DNA from: Isoperla grammatica
Lineage: Eukaryota; Arthropoda; Insecta; Plecoptera; Perlodidae
Length of the DNA: 64,000 bases
Assembly (NCBI GenBank): GCA_945910005.1
Contig: OX246737.1
Coordinates: 76,225,665 to 76,289,664, forward strand
Direction of reading: 5' to 3'
Positions 25,801-34,790 of this stretch are shown in pieces. The position numbers and the translations under genes are program-made. Position 1 is the stretch's first letter. Every line of letters starts with the position of its first letter. Below the pieces are notes generated by a model. The model made no database searches. It was not told the origin of the DNA and saw only the letters and a program-made list of their open reading frames with translations.

Positions 25801-25962
25801 AAAAGGCGACGAGATGAGGTAGGCCGACTTCCATTCCCCTCCCCTATATTCCTTTATCATCCTCCTCCGTTTCCCTTTTCTCCAATCCTTAGCCGACGTC
25901 GTGTTACCTATTAGCTGGATCGAGACGTAGTCAAGTCACAAATAATGATAACATTAATGAAT
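22887..25962. other. Mostly unique non-coding DNA
   Basis: No exon is recognised. A GC-rich patch lies at about 23270-23345 (GGCCGGCCGGCC). Two pol III B-box-like words occur, GGGTTCGATTCCC on the minus strand near 24800 and on the plus strand near 24922, which suggests tRNA-SINE debris, but no A box or tail could be paired with them. Poly-C runs lie at about 25067-25080 and 25745-25765. A GGGGACTCTGCCAGTCGTAA phrase at about 25783 resembles one inside the 3.9-kb foldback arms (CTCTGCCGATTGTAAGAGGC). Confidence 0.4.
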
Positions 25963-25987
25963 AAAATAATAATAATAATATTAATAA

Positions 25988-26071
<84 letters not shown>

Positions 26072-26319
26072 CAATAATAATAGTAAAAATAACAATAACA
26101 ATAATAATAATTATAATAATGATAGTAACAACGATAACGATGACGATTACGATGACGATGACGATGACGATGAAAACGATAAGACGATAAGACGATGAAG
26201 ACGATGAAGACGATGAAGCCGATGAAGACGACGACGACGATGACGATGACGATGACGATGTCGATGACGATGACGTAGACGTAGACGTAGACGTAGACGT
26301 AGACGTAGACGAGGACGTA

Positions 26320-26351
<32 letters not shown>

Positions 26352-26372
26352 TAGTAATAATAATCATGATCC
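25963..26372 (+). repeat. Compound microsatellite (AAT)n to (GAT/GAC)n
   Basis: An (AAT)n tract to about 26130 grades into (GATGAC)n and (GTAGAC)n. All six frames give homopolymeric or dipeptide-like open reading (poly-Ile, Tyr, Arg-His), which are artefacts. Confidence 0.95.
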
Positions 26373-26469
26373 AACAACAATTCAGACACGTTCAACGTGT
26401 CTTTAGCCCCGACAAGTGGGAGACTCGGGTTCGGTTCTCAGCGGTTGCGGTTTTTTTTACATACTGTCT

Positions 26470-26500
<31 letters not shown>

Positions 26501-27204
26501 AAATGTGAAATACGGGTTTCATATTATTAAATATTTACACATTCCTTACACAGGCTACACGCCCACAAAACCATTGTATAAATTCAAGTGTAGCGCACCA
26601 ATTAATTTCAGTTCGGTCTATGTAATAAGAACTGAAACCAATATGATATTGCAATATCGGGGGCACAATAACAGTCTGCAGATGTTGACTCATACAATTT
26701 CATTTCATTTTTATTTGAGCGGTATTATTTTATTTCTTGCGTTTTTCATTTTCCTATGGTTGGATGGTAATTAGCCTCGTTGTATAATATTGATTATTGG
26801 CAGAGTCAAATATTTGATGGCAGATGGTTGCTTTAGTACGGCACATACTTATCCTGTCATAAGTGAACCCCGAAGTATTTTTGTCACGTTTATTGCGTGC
26901 GTGCAATAATCCTAAAAGTAGATTAGCCACCCGTTTATTTGTTTTCTTCGAATCGAAAAGCAACTTTCAAAGTATACATCCTCCCTCGCCCCCGCAGGCC
27001 GAACCAACCCTCAAGGCTGGACAACTTGTTTTGAAATTGAATGGAATATGGTTCCGGCTTGTCTACCATATACAACAAGGACAAAGCTATGTCTGTCTCT
27101 GTCTCTCCAACAGTCCGGTCTATAGACAATCGCAGCGGGAAAAATGCGCGTAGTTACCCCTCCAACAACCAAACTCAGACTGAAGAGAAACTCGTTTAGC
27201 GGCC
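26373..27204. other. Non-coding stretch, possible SINE scrap
   Basis: At about 26415-26445 the phrase GAGACTCGGGTTCGGTTCTC resembles a tRNA B box and is followed by a T-run, so it may be a SINE scrap. An (AT)n run lies at 26472-26496. No gene is recognised. Confidence 0.35.
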
Positions 27205-27417
27205 GACTAGGGGTCGCCGGCACATGATAAGTCCATCATCATGTGTCCACCTCAACAAGTTAATAAAATCCTCCTGCAAATAAAGCTCAGCCATTTTTAT
27301 ATTTTTATGAATTGCTACCAATGCCGTGTCATCGGCAAAGCAAAAAGAAAAACACCTCTTTATGAACATTACCATTACATTTACATAAACTAAATAAAGA
27401 ACTGTCCCATTTCCCAA
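27205..27417 (-). pseudogene. LINE reverse-transcriptase fragment (catalytic block)
   Basis: The minus-strand reading contains LYLVYVN, then FCFADDTALVA, then INLLRWTHDDGLI. These align block for block with LYLIYVND, LYADDTALAVA and NNLLRWAHDYGLV of the LINE at 52 kb. FADD is the RT catalytic motif C, with Tyr changed to Phe. The fragment begins exactly where composite repeat copy B starts (about 27418) and breaks off after the GLI block, so it has neither motif A nor a C-terminus. It lies on the same strand as the endonuclease beyond copy B (28626-29423) and may be a remnant of that LINE, although the region between endonuclease and motif B is missing. Confidence 0.8.
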
Positions 27418-28607
27418 CGTTAAATCGAGTTGAAATTTTCACACAGACGTGTTTTTAATGACAATACACAAATCAATTGTCATATTAACTAATTAATCAA
27501 TTAATTCATCATAATTAATTAATTGCTGTTTTATATGGGAATCGATGTTTAACCCACTTCTTAACGTCAAATCAAGTTAAACGTTTTTACACAGACGTGT
27601 TCTTGATGACAATACACGAATCAATTGTCATATTAACTTAATAATTAATTAATTTATCATAATTAATTAATTGATGCTTTATATGGAAATCGATATTTCA
27701 CCCACTTTCCAACGTTGAATTGAGCTGAAAGTTTTCACACGGACGTATTTTTAATGACAATACACGAATCAATTGTCATATTTACTAAATACTCAATTAA
27801 TTAATCATAATTAATTAATTGATAATTTATATGGGAATCGATGTTTAATCCACTTCCGAACGTCGAATTGAGCTGAAAATTTTCACACAGACGTATTCTT
27901 AATGACAATACACGTATCAATTGTCATATTTACTAAAAATAGTCAATTAATTCATCATAATTAATTAGTGTTTTATATGGGAATCGATGTTTCACCCACT
28001 TCCCAACGTCAAATCGAGTTGAAAGTTTTCACACAGACGTATTTTTAATGACAATACATGAATCAATTGTCATATTTACTAAATAATCAACTTAGCCATC
28101 ATAATTAATTAATTGATGTTTTATATGGGGATCGATAAAACACTCACTTTCGAACATCGAATTGAGCTGAAAGTTTGCACACAGACGTATTCTTAATGAC
28201 AATACATGAATCAATTGTCATATTTACTAAATAATCAATTAAACCATCTAAATTAATTAATCGATATTCGATATATATTCGATTGCAAGATTCTTTAAGA
28301 CTAAAAAGTATAAAATAATATAACATGAAAAAAAATATTTTTTTAAAACAACGCTTATATTTAAATGCACTAAAAAGTAAAAAATAAATTTTCGCCCAAC
28401 AAATTTTTGCCTCACTCGGAAAATAAAAGCGTTGGGCGCTTTCCCTGCATAAACAGCAGAACACTGCAATCTATGTCAATACCGAAAGCGCCCAACGCTT
28501 TTATTTTCCGAGTGAGGCAAAAATTTGTTGGGTGAAAATTTATTTTTTACTTTTTAGTGCATTTAAATATAAGCGTTGTTTTTAAAAAAATAATTTTTTT
28601 CATGTAA
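27418..28607 (+). mobile_element. Composite repeat copy B: tandem units plus hairpin
   Basis: About six ~145-bp units (27418-28260) carry the same CACAGACGTATT...AATGACAATAC and AATCAATTGTCATATT blocks as copy A. They are followed by the shared junction phrase TCGATTGCAAGATTCTTTAA and the hairpin at 28321-28607. The left ACAACGCTTATAT end of copy A is missing here. LINE sequence abuts it on both sides (RT scrap on the left, endonuclease on the right), so it marks a break in a minus-strand LINE. Confidence 0.75.
28321..28607. mobile_element. Foldback hairpin (MITE-like), copy B
   Basis: Near-identical to 11631-11920: outer TAACATGAAAAAAAATATTT, inner AAAATAAAAGCGTTGGG and its inverse, and the same CATAAACAGCAGAACACTGC loop wording. 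It ends about 18 bp before the stop codon of the endonuclease ORF. Confidence 0.85.
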
Positions 28608-28625
28608 TATTATTCATTGATACAT

Positions 28626-29423
28626 TTATTGATCGCTAGTGCATCTATGGGAGCGTGAGTCAATTCCCCTAAACCATCTATTAACTGCGATAATCATATA
28701 ATGGTCACTGACCTTTGAAGTATGAACAGCGGTACGTACGTTTACATCAATGCCTCGTATATAAACATGATCAAGACACGTACTGCTTAGCCTGTCATTG
28801 CATATTTCCTCCCGCGTAGCCTCCGTAATATAAGGAATGACTCCATTTACAGAAAGCTCTACCTCATATAATTGAACGGTATTATCATGTTGATTGAGAG
28901 TATCAATATTTACATCTCCAATAAACACGGCGTATTTGTTGTCTACACGCTCCCAATATTTCTCAGCTTCTGCAATAAAATCACATTTCGTAGCATTGTT
29001 AGGGGGCCTATAAAAAACACATAATAATGCAATCACAACTTTGTTTTCTAAAACAAGTTTGCCAGATATGCCTTCAAAATTAATAAATGACACATTGTCA
29101 CACTCTAACGTAAGAATGCTTGAAACAAAAACCATCAACCCACCACCTCTTCTTCCATCTCTTAATTTATAAAACCGAGTAAACCCGTCAAGTTCATAAC
29201 CATTACACTCATCTCTTAGATCTATTTCACTTAAAATTAAGACATGAATATTATTTAACTGGTTTTGTAAAACTAGAAGTACTTGACCCCAATTTTTTCT
29301 GACAGATCTTATATTTAAATGAACAATTGTAAGACCACAACATTGCTCCTGACACCACACGTCAAGATCGGGTACAATGTCCGTTTTTACATTTTCTCTG
29401 TCTTGTTGTCTCCAAAAGTCCAT
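28626..29423 (-). pseudogene. LINE ORF2 N-terminus: AP-type endonuclease, cut off before RT
   Basis: 265 codons of an apurinic-type endonuclease, the domain that nicks target DNA in non-LTR retrotransposons. Expected catalytic blocks appear in order: LNIRS (Asn37), LSEID (Glu66), VFYRPPNN (Tyr128), FIGDVNID (Asp160, Asn162), CLDHVYI (Asp208-His209) and VSDHYMI (Asp230-His231). The start codon lies 107 bp beyond the stop of ORF1 on the same strand, as expected for ORF1-ORF2 spacing. The frame ends about 30 residues after the domain, at the edge of hairpin copy B, and no RT follows. The endonuclease reads intact, but the element cannot be autonomous. A LINE missing its 3' end, with its 5' end kept, points to later breakage and not to the usual 5' truncation. 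Confidence 0.9.
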
Positions 29424-29530
29424 TTAATTCCTAACTGAAGATTGTAAATAACACAAGAAGAGTACTGTACTACAAAAACAAATATGACCTTTAACAACAC
29501 TCACAAAGTGGCTATAGCCAATGCACTGCA

Positions 29531-30433
29531 CTACGAGATCGTGATTTTATCGAGATCAGTAAACGTGGCAATTTGAATTGGTCGCCTTGAGGTCTCGTCT
29601 CGCTTTACGAAAATCTTCCCTCGATTAAACCACACAAATTTGAAGCCCACCTCTCTTGCCCGCGTTTTGGCTCTCCAGAGAAGTTCCTTGTAGAACGGAG
29701 CTAAGTTTTCGTTTATAAAAACTCGTTGTTGGCCTACCTGTCCACTTCCACCGGTCAATGAATTGCTTGTTAATACGGTACGCCGTTTTTTAATTATTGA
29801 TCTCTCTTCTTGCGACTCGCGAGTTGAACAATGGCGTGAACGTCGATCTGCGTTCCTAGATGGCAGCCGATGAGCTGCCTCGATGTCGTCAGCCTCCAAC
29901 TCAATGTCTAGTTTCTCAGCAAGGGTGAGAACAATTTCTTCGACCACTTCCTCGTCGCTTTCTTCGACATTGACCAATTCTAAATTTCTATTCCTGCTGT
30001 ACTGGTCTAACGAATTGACCTGCGCAGTCAGAGCCTCAATCGTGCGATCTTTTTCTTCGTTCTGCTTCTTTAACGTGACAACAGCCGAATTAAGCTCTCT
30101 TAATTCATACGACCACTCGTCTCTAATTTCTTGTATTTCTTCTCGTAATGAATTAAAGCTCTCACGAAACTCAGCACGGAACTCGGAAAGAAGCTTAGCA
30201 AACTCACCTTCGTCGCGCCCAATGTCCTTCAAAGATGTGTCCTCTGATTTTGATGAACGGCAATCACGACACCGCCAATCTTGCTTACTCTTTCTCCCTT
30301 TAGCTTTTTGCGTAGCTCGGCTTACGCCCGCAAACTCGTAATGGTAATTATTTTTGCAGTTAAAGCACTCGACAAAATCACCATCACTCGGCAACTTATC
30401 CTTACAATCCACTATCGCACACGTTAACGACAT
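29531..30433 (-). CDS. LINE ORF1 protein with PHD-like zinc finger and coiled coil
   Basis: 300 codons. An N-terminal PHD-like finger has Cys5, Cys10, Cys23, Cys26, His31, Cys55 and Cys58, and Trp53 just before the last pair. The usual Cys after the His is Phe34, so one zinc ligand is missing. A charged coiled coil covers about residues 75-142. LDQYSRNRNLEL (142-153) then opens the RNA-binding-type region seen in many LINE ORF1 proteins, with EAAHRLPSR and the late FVWFNRGKIFVKRDE block. ORF1 proteins bind the element's RNA and form the particle used in retrotransposition. ORF2 endonuclease follows 107 bp downstream. The 5' leader reaches a (TAA)n tract at about 30500. PHD-bearing ORF1 is known in CR1-type LINEs; the clade here is inferred. 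Confidence 0.88.
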   Translation of the reverse strand: MSLTCAIVDCKDKLPSDGDFVECFNCKNNYHYEFAGVSRATQKAKGRKSKQDWRCRDCRSSKSEDTSLKDIGRDEGEFAKLLSEFRAEFRESFNSLREEIQEIRDEWSYELRELNSAVVTLKKQNEEKDRTIEALTAQVNSLDQYSRNRNLELVNVEESDEEVVEEIVLTLAEKLDIELEADDIEAAHRLPSRNADRRSRHCSTRESQEERSIIKKRRTVLTSNSLTGGSGQVGQQRVFINENLAPFYKELLWRAKTRAREVGFKFVWFNRGKIFVKRDETSRRPIQIATFTDLDKITIS

Positions 30434-30499
30434 GACTAACCTAGCGCTCAGGGCAGCTCGTAAACACGTCCGCTCTGTCTGGAGTCTAGTGATCGAGTC

Positions 30500-30795
<296 letters not shown>

Positions 30796-31245
30796 AATAA
30801 AATTGTAACTAGAACGGGATGTTTCGCCGCGTCGTGGGTGATAAGGTGGCATACCTCGACGTTTCGTCCCTTCTGTGAGGGACATCTTCAGGAGTGCCTA
30901 GCGCGTTCCCTAAGTCGACCACTCCGCCTAGGTTCTCGCCGGACACTGAGGGGGTAACTGTCAGCTTGGGTACAGGTGGGTGTGGCGCTGGTGGTGGCGC
31001 CCCATTCGCTCGTTGTGTGCTGCGCTCGTTGTCGCTGTTGTAGTAGTTCTTGCTGTCGTTGCTGTTGCTGCTGTTGTTGTTGCTGTTGCTGCTGTTGTAG
31101 TTGTTGTTGATGTTGGAGTTGTTGCCAGTGCTGTTTGGTTGCTATGTTAACAGCTGGAGACCAGGTTGAACTCAGTCTATACCCACCCCCGTCACCATTC
31201 ATGTTGTTGCGATGTTTGGCTATTTCTATGGACTCCCTGATAAGC
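30796..31245 (-). mobile_element. Penelope-like element 3' remnant
   Basis: The minus-strand reading from 31245 gives LIRESIEIAKHRNN, MNGDGGGYRLSSTWSPAVN, then a Gln-rich tract (about 31110-31020), a basic tail ending SGRLRERARHS, then non-coding sequence with a hammerhead ribozyme. Wording of the type E..EI..H.NN.N.D.G..LS..W.P is, from family knowledge, what follows the GIY-YIG endonuclease of Penelope-like retroelements. In another frame, TEGTKRRG...RRGETSRSS also resembles Penelope C-terminal or 3' sequence. The RT and most of the endonuclease are gone. The piece is bracketed by (TAA)n on both sides. Assignment rests on motif wording plus the ribozyme. Confidence 0.65.
30848..30898 (-). 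ncRNA. Hammerhead ribozyme (type I, Penelope-type)
   Basis: On the minus strand: stem I 5' GGCACTC (30898-30892), core CTGAAGA (30891-30885), one unpaired T (30884), stem II GTCCCT (30883-30878), loop CACAGA, AGGGAC (30871-30866), core GAAA (30865-30862), a minimal stem III A-C/G-T with no loop, C17 at 30858, then GAG and GCC (30857-30855, 30850-30848), which re-pair with CTC and GGC of stem I around an A/GTAT internal loop. Predicted cleavage is between 30858 and 30857. CUGANGA, GAAA and UH-type cleavage residues are all present. A very short stem III is known for hammerheads in Penelope-like elements, which may act as dimers. The unpaired T after the first core is irregular and could weaken activity. 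Confidence 0.75.
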
Positions 31246-31246
31246 C

Positions 31247-31310
<64 letters not shown>

Positions 31311-31455
31311 CATAATAATAATAACAATAACAATAACAATAATAACAACAATAATAATAAAAATAAAAATAATAACAATAACAATAACTATAACAATAAC
31401 AATAACAATAACAATAACAGTAACAAAAACTATAACAATAATAATAATAATAATA

Positions 31456-31511
<56 letters not shown>

Positions 31512-31545
31512 TAATAATAATAATAACATAATAAAAATAATATAA
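31246..31545 (+). repeat. (TAA)n / (AAC)-interrupted microsatellite
   Basis: TAA repeats with ATAACAATAACAAT and AAAAATAAAAAT interruptions. The BEL/Pao-type element begins directly at its right edge, and (TAA)n resumes beyond that element at 34373, so the element lies inside microsatellite DNA. Confidence 0.95.
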
Positions 31546-31546
31546 T

Positions 31547-31817
31547 TGTCACGCCTCGCGTCGACATGTAGCCATATTTAATTAAAATAAATACGCTATT
31601 ATAAATCAATAGTCTTTAATAGTTTAAAAACTTACATTGCCTGGACCATTCCAACACAAAGCGAGACTAGCAAACAACAATACATAGTTGCTAGGCAACC
31701 ATCTGATCCATTCACAGTGATCACCGCCACCTCAGCCTCCCTGACTCCTTGCCAAGGTCAGTTGTATTTGAGGGGCCGTGATCACTGTGAATGGATCATA
31801 TGCTTGTGGATATGACA
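31547..31817 (-). repeat. 3' LTR of the BEL/Pao-type element
   Basis: 271 bp, TG...CA ends in minus orientation. It contains an internal inverted repeat (GATCCATTCACAGTGATCA and its inverse about 65 bp later). Compared with 34102-34372 it differs at the fifth base and at two positions near TTGATTTGAGG and CCGTGATCAC. Confidence 0.93.
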
Positions 31818-31909
31818 TACCCCCCAGCGGTGATGCGACCGGGCGGATCACCTCTAAAAAAACATTAACATCATATTTACAACATACATACATACATGTT
31901 TACATCACA

Positions 31910-34042
31910 TTATCGTGCGCCACACACACAACTTGAACTGGTCTGCACTAGGTTCCCCTTGTTGTGTTCACATCGATAATGCCACTTCTTGACCAAAGTG
32001 ATAATGTACTTCTTGAACCAACGTTTCCACAAATGATCTGCAAGTCTCTGCGGGTCATACACCGACATAAGTACACGCAGTAGTACTTCACACTTTGTAG
32101 GTCTTTTTAATGCCCGATCCAACCGATTAAACTGGAGTGTGAAAATGAACGCATCATTATTGGGCTTCCAATGAAAACCTAAGACTCTTTCAACACTCTC
32201 CTCGTCAACATTTGAAGTTTTATCTGTTGTTTTCGAACCTTCTTCATATTCCGTTAGATCTGCATCCAGATACGCCGCGGAACATCCAAGGAGTTTCCTA
32301 CACTTGGACGGAGTAAACTGTTGCTCCACGCGACCTGCTACCCTTAGTTCATTCGATCCATCGTCTCCTTCGAGAGTTGCTTCATTTGACGGGCCTAGGT
32401 AACCACTGTCGCTGTTTTTCGGATCGACCTCCTCGTATTCTCTTACGATCATTTCGTCGTCTAGATACTCAGAGCCCTGATGACTTATATTCCTCAGCTC
32501 AACCGAACGTTTCGCTTTGGCATCCTTTTCGACTGGTTTCACGCTCGCGATCTCTTTCTTGGCCGTTGGGTTGTCGTCGAAGCTCCAGGCCGTGAGTCCA
32601 ACGTCGTGGTCGTCGTTGCGGTCAATTGATATGAGAGGCACATGTTGCGCGTCGTAGTCCGTCTGCTGACTCGTCAACGAGCACATCTCGTTGTCGCCCT
32701 TGCGGTCCTCCTCGGACTCAGACTTGGCGCCCTGGCACTCAGAGTCTTCGATGATGTCCACGTCCGCCGGCTTGACGCACTTTACCTCGCACGTGCGCTT
32801 GCCGCCCGTACACTCGGCGCTCCGGTTGCCGATCATCCATCTCGATGCGCACGGCTTCAGATAGCATGACTTCTTCTTGTCGTCGGTCTTGTCCAGGTCC
32901 TTACAATAAGTGTCCTCGACTGGTCTGCCATCCTTTTCAACACACTGCGGCACGGAGATCTGCAGGCCGGGGTTGCACTGCGTCGAGCAATCGCTCTTGT
33001 CGATCCAGTCCCTTTGGTAGGAGGGCATGTCCTCGCAACGTCGCTTCGACTTATTCAACGACATCGAACACTCGAGCTCTCTGCCAGTTGATGGTTGCTG
33101 ACTGTCAGATGCCAGTCCCACATGCCGTAACACAGCAGCAATGTTGTTAAAGGCAGCATCTAAATCCGATTTTGATTTTTTAATCGTAAGTCTATCTTCC
33201 GCCTGACGTCTAACTGACTTAGAATTATTTTGATAGTTTGACTTATCAAACCGATTTTTGACACCGACAGTACCTCGAGACTGTCCACATCGCATCGCCT
33301 TATTCAATGCTGTAGAATGCTCGAGCTCTCTGCTAATTGGGTGTTGCTGACTGTCAGATGCCAGTCCCACATGCCGCAACACAGCAGCAATGTTGTTAAA
33401 GGCAGCAGCTAAATCCGATTCTGATTCTTTAATCATTGGTCTATCTCCAATCGGACGTCCAACTGACTTAGATTTAATTGTATTGTTTGACTTACCAAGC
33501 CAACTCTTGACACCGACAGTACTTCGAGACTCGCCACATCGCTTCGACTTATTCAATGCTTTGTCGATCTCAGCCAACCTCACCCTGTTAGCATTCATGC
33601 TGCGCTCAAGCACAGCAATCCTCTCCGCGTACTCAGCGTCTCTTCGCACACGGGCAACTTCGATGTCGATCTTCCGTTGTTGGAGATCTTCTTCGTACTG
33701 ATGACGAATTCGATCAGTCTCCCTTTTCTCCATTGCGAGACGAAGCATTTCCTGTTGAGCTTCTAGCTCTACCTGAAGTCTACGCCGACGAACTGTACTA
33801 GGCCTAGCAGTGGATCTACGACTTACAATAGACCCACTGGATGACTCCAAACCATGCAACACCTCGCTGCCAACATGATCTAGATTTAATGCTGAAAAAC
33901 TTGCTTGGTTGCCTTCAATCCGTGTCTGTACACTTTTTGCAGATACCCAAGCATCCCCACATGGATACTTTTCAGCTGGAATACCTCTAGTAGATCGAAC
34001 AGCCCGATCTGCTAGAGCACTATCCGGCATCTTCTTTTCCAT
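31910..34042 (-). CDS. Chimeric retroelement polyprotein: gag start, tandem repeat, TSR-like modules, BEL pol scraps
   Basis: 710 codons. Residues 75-160 are an Arg/Glu-rich coiled coil (RRRRLQVELEAQQEMLRLAM) of the kind that opens BEL/Pao gag. Residues 162-244 and 245-327 are an 83-residue tandem duplication, each ending near AAFNNIAAVLRHVGLASDSQ. Residues 345-440 look like thrombospondin type-1 repeats of the ADAMTS group: W346, C352, C356, C367, C380, C393 and C398, then RWMIGN, C411, C418 and C422, with QCVEKDG and KSCYLKPC wording. That DNA (about 32560-33020) is visibly GC-richer than its flanks. Residues 613-665 (SVERVLGFHWKPNNDAFIF, RPTKCEVLLRVLMSVYDP) match the BEL/Pao region after RT. 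LWKRWFKKYI...KWHYR (671-690) matches the C-terminal BEL domain near HxxRW-type ends. No signal peptide is seen. Function is unknown. Confidence 0.85.
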   Translation of the reverse strand: MEKKMPDSALADRAVRSTRGIPAEKYPCGDAWVSAKSVQTRIEGNQASFSALNLDHVGSEVLHGLESSSGSIVSRRSTARPSTVRRRRLQVELEAQQEMLRLAMEKRETDRIRHQYEEDLQQRKIDIEVARVRRDAEYAERIAVLERSMNANRVRLAEIDKALNKSKRCGESRSTVGVKSWLGKSNNTIKSKSVGRPIGDRPMIKESESDLAAAFNNIAAVLRHVGLASDSQQHPISRELEHSTALNKAMRCGQSRGTVGVKNRFDKSNYQNNSKSVRRQAEDRLTIKKSKSDLDAAFNNIAAVLRHVGLASDSQQPSTGRELECSMSLNKSKRRCEDMPSYQRDWIDKSDCSTQCNPGLQISVPQCVEKDGRPVEDTYCKDLDKTDDKKKSCYLKPCASRWMIGNRSAECTGGKRTCEVKCVKPADVDIIEDSECQGAKSESEEDRKGDNEMCSLTSQQTDYDAQHVPLISIDRNDDHDVGLTAWSFDDNPTAKKEIASVKPVEKDAKAKRSVELRNISHQGSEYLDDEMIVREYEEVDPKNSDSGYLGPSNEATLEGDDGSNELRVAGRVEQQFTPSKCRKLLGCSAAYLDADLTEYEEGSKTTDKTSNVDEESVERVLGFHWKPNNDAFIFTLQFNRLDRALKRPTKCEVLLRVLMSVYDPQRLADHLWKRWFKKYIITLVKKWHYRCEHNKGNLVQTSSSCVCGAR

Positions 34043-34101
34043 TTTTAAACTAACTACTTAATTTCCATAGAACTTGAAGATCCGGCCCGGAGAACCATTA
34101 A

Positions 34102-34372
34102 TGTCGCGCCTCGCGTCGACATGTAGCCATATTTAATTAAAATAAATACGCTATTATAAATCAATAGTCTTTAATAGTTTAAAAACTTACATTGCCTGGA
34201 CCATTCCAACACAAAGCGAGACTAGCAAACAACAATACATAGTTGCTAGGCAACCATCTGATCCATTCACAGTGATCACCGCCACCTCAGCCTCCCTGAC
34301 TCCTTGCCAAGGTCAGTTGCATTTGAGGGGCCGTGGTCACTGTGAATGGATCATATGCTTGTGGATATGACA
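34102..34372 (-). repeat. 5' LTR of the BEL/Pao-type element
   Basis: The same 271-bp sequence, upstream of the ORF start at 34042 by 59 bp. It contains the promoter by inference from LTR biology. No clear TATA box was identified. Confidence 0.93.
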
Positions 34373-34382
34373 ATAATAAAAA

Positions 34383-34423
<41 letters not shown>

Positions 34424-34460
34424 TAATAATAATAGTAATAATAATAGTAAAAATAAGAAT
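34373..34460 (+). repeat. (TAA)n microsatellite, right flank of LTR element
   Basis: AAT/AAAAT repeats continue directly from the LTR edge. They probably belonged to the same tract as 31246-31545 before the insertion. Confidence 0.9.
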
Positions 34461-34568
34461 AATTCATTCATTCAATTATTTTAATTATTATTCTGTACAA
34501 TTACACAAAATTACTATTGAGCAAACACCTTCATGAGCTCTCTGCTCGCTCGAATGTACAACTACTAC

Positions 34569-34790
34569 TGTATGTCCAACTACCCTGCGAAACACCCAAG
34601 CGAACTGGATGGGGCATCTCTATATAAGGCTGTATGTCCAACTACCCTGCGGAACACCCAAGCGAACTGGATGGGGCATCTCTATATAAGGCTGTATGTC
34701 CAACTACCCTGCGGAACACCCAAGCGAACTGGATGGGGCATCTCTATATAAGGCTGTATGTCCAACTACCCTGCGGAACACCCGATTTTG
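34569..34790 (+). repeat. 62-bp tandem repeat, 3.5 copies
   Basis: Copies start at 34569, 34631, 34693 and 34755 with TGTATGTCCAACTACCCTGC. Each contains AGCGAACTGGATGGGGCATC followed by TCTATATAAGGC. The copies are nearly identical. The last is cut by the foldback that starts at about 34783. The repeated TATATAAG word is TATA-like, but no transcript start is evident. Confidence 0.92.

Larger units (their letters stand above)
31547..34372 (-). mobile_element. LTR retrotransposon of BEL/Pao ancestry, non-autonomous, recent
   Basis: Two 271-bp direct repeats (31547-31817 and 34102-34372) start TGTC and end GACA on the plus strand. They differ at three positions by eye, all transitions, which indicates a young insertion. 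They enclose one 710-codon minus-strand ORF. Just inside the 5' LTR (minus orientation) is TAATGGTTCTCCGGGCCGG, a candidate primer-binding site starting TGG; the tRNA is not identified. Just before the 3' LTR is a G-rich GGGGGGTA, a candidate polypurine tract. Both flanks are (TAA)n, so a 5-bp target duplication cannot be judged. Full RT, RNase H, protease and integrase domains are absent, so any movement must rely on enzymes from another element. Confidence 0.92.

Noticed and set aside
29883..30341. 152-codon plus-strand ORF (Ser-rich)
   Set aside because: A shadow of LINE ORF1 on the opposite strand.
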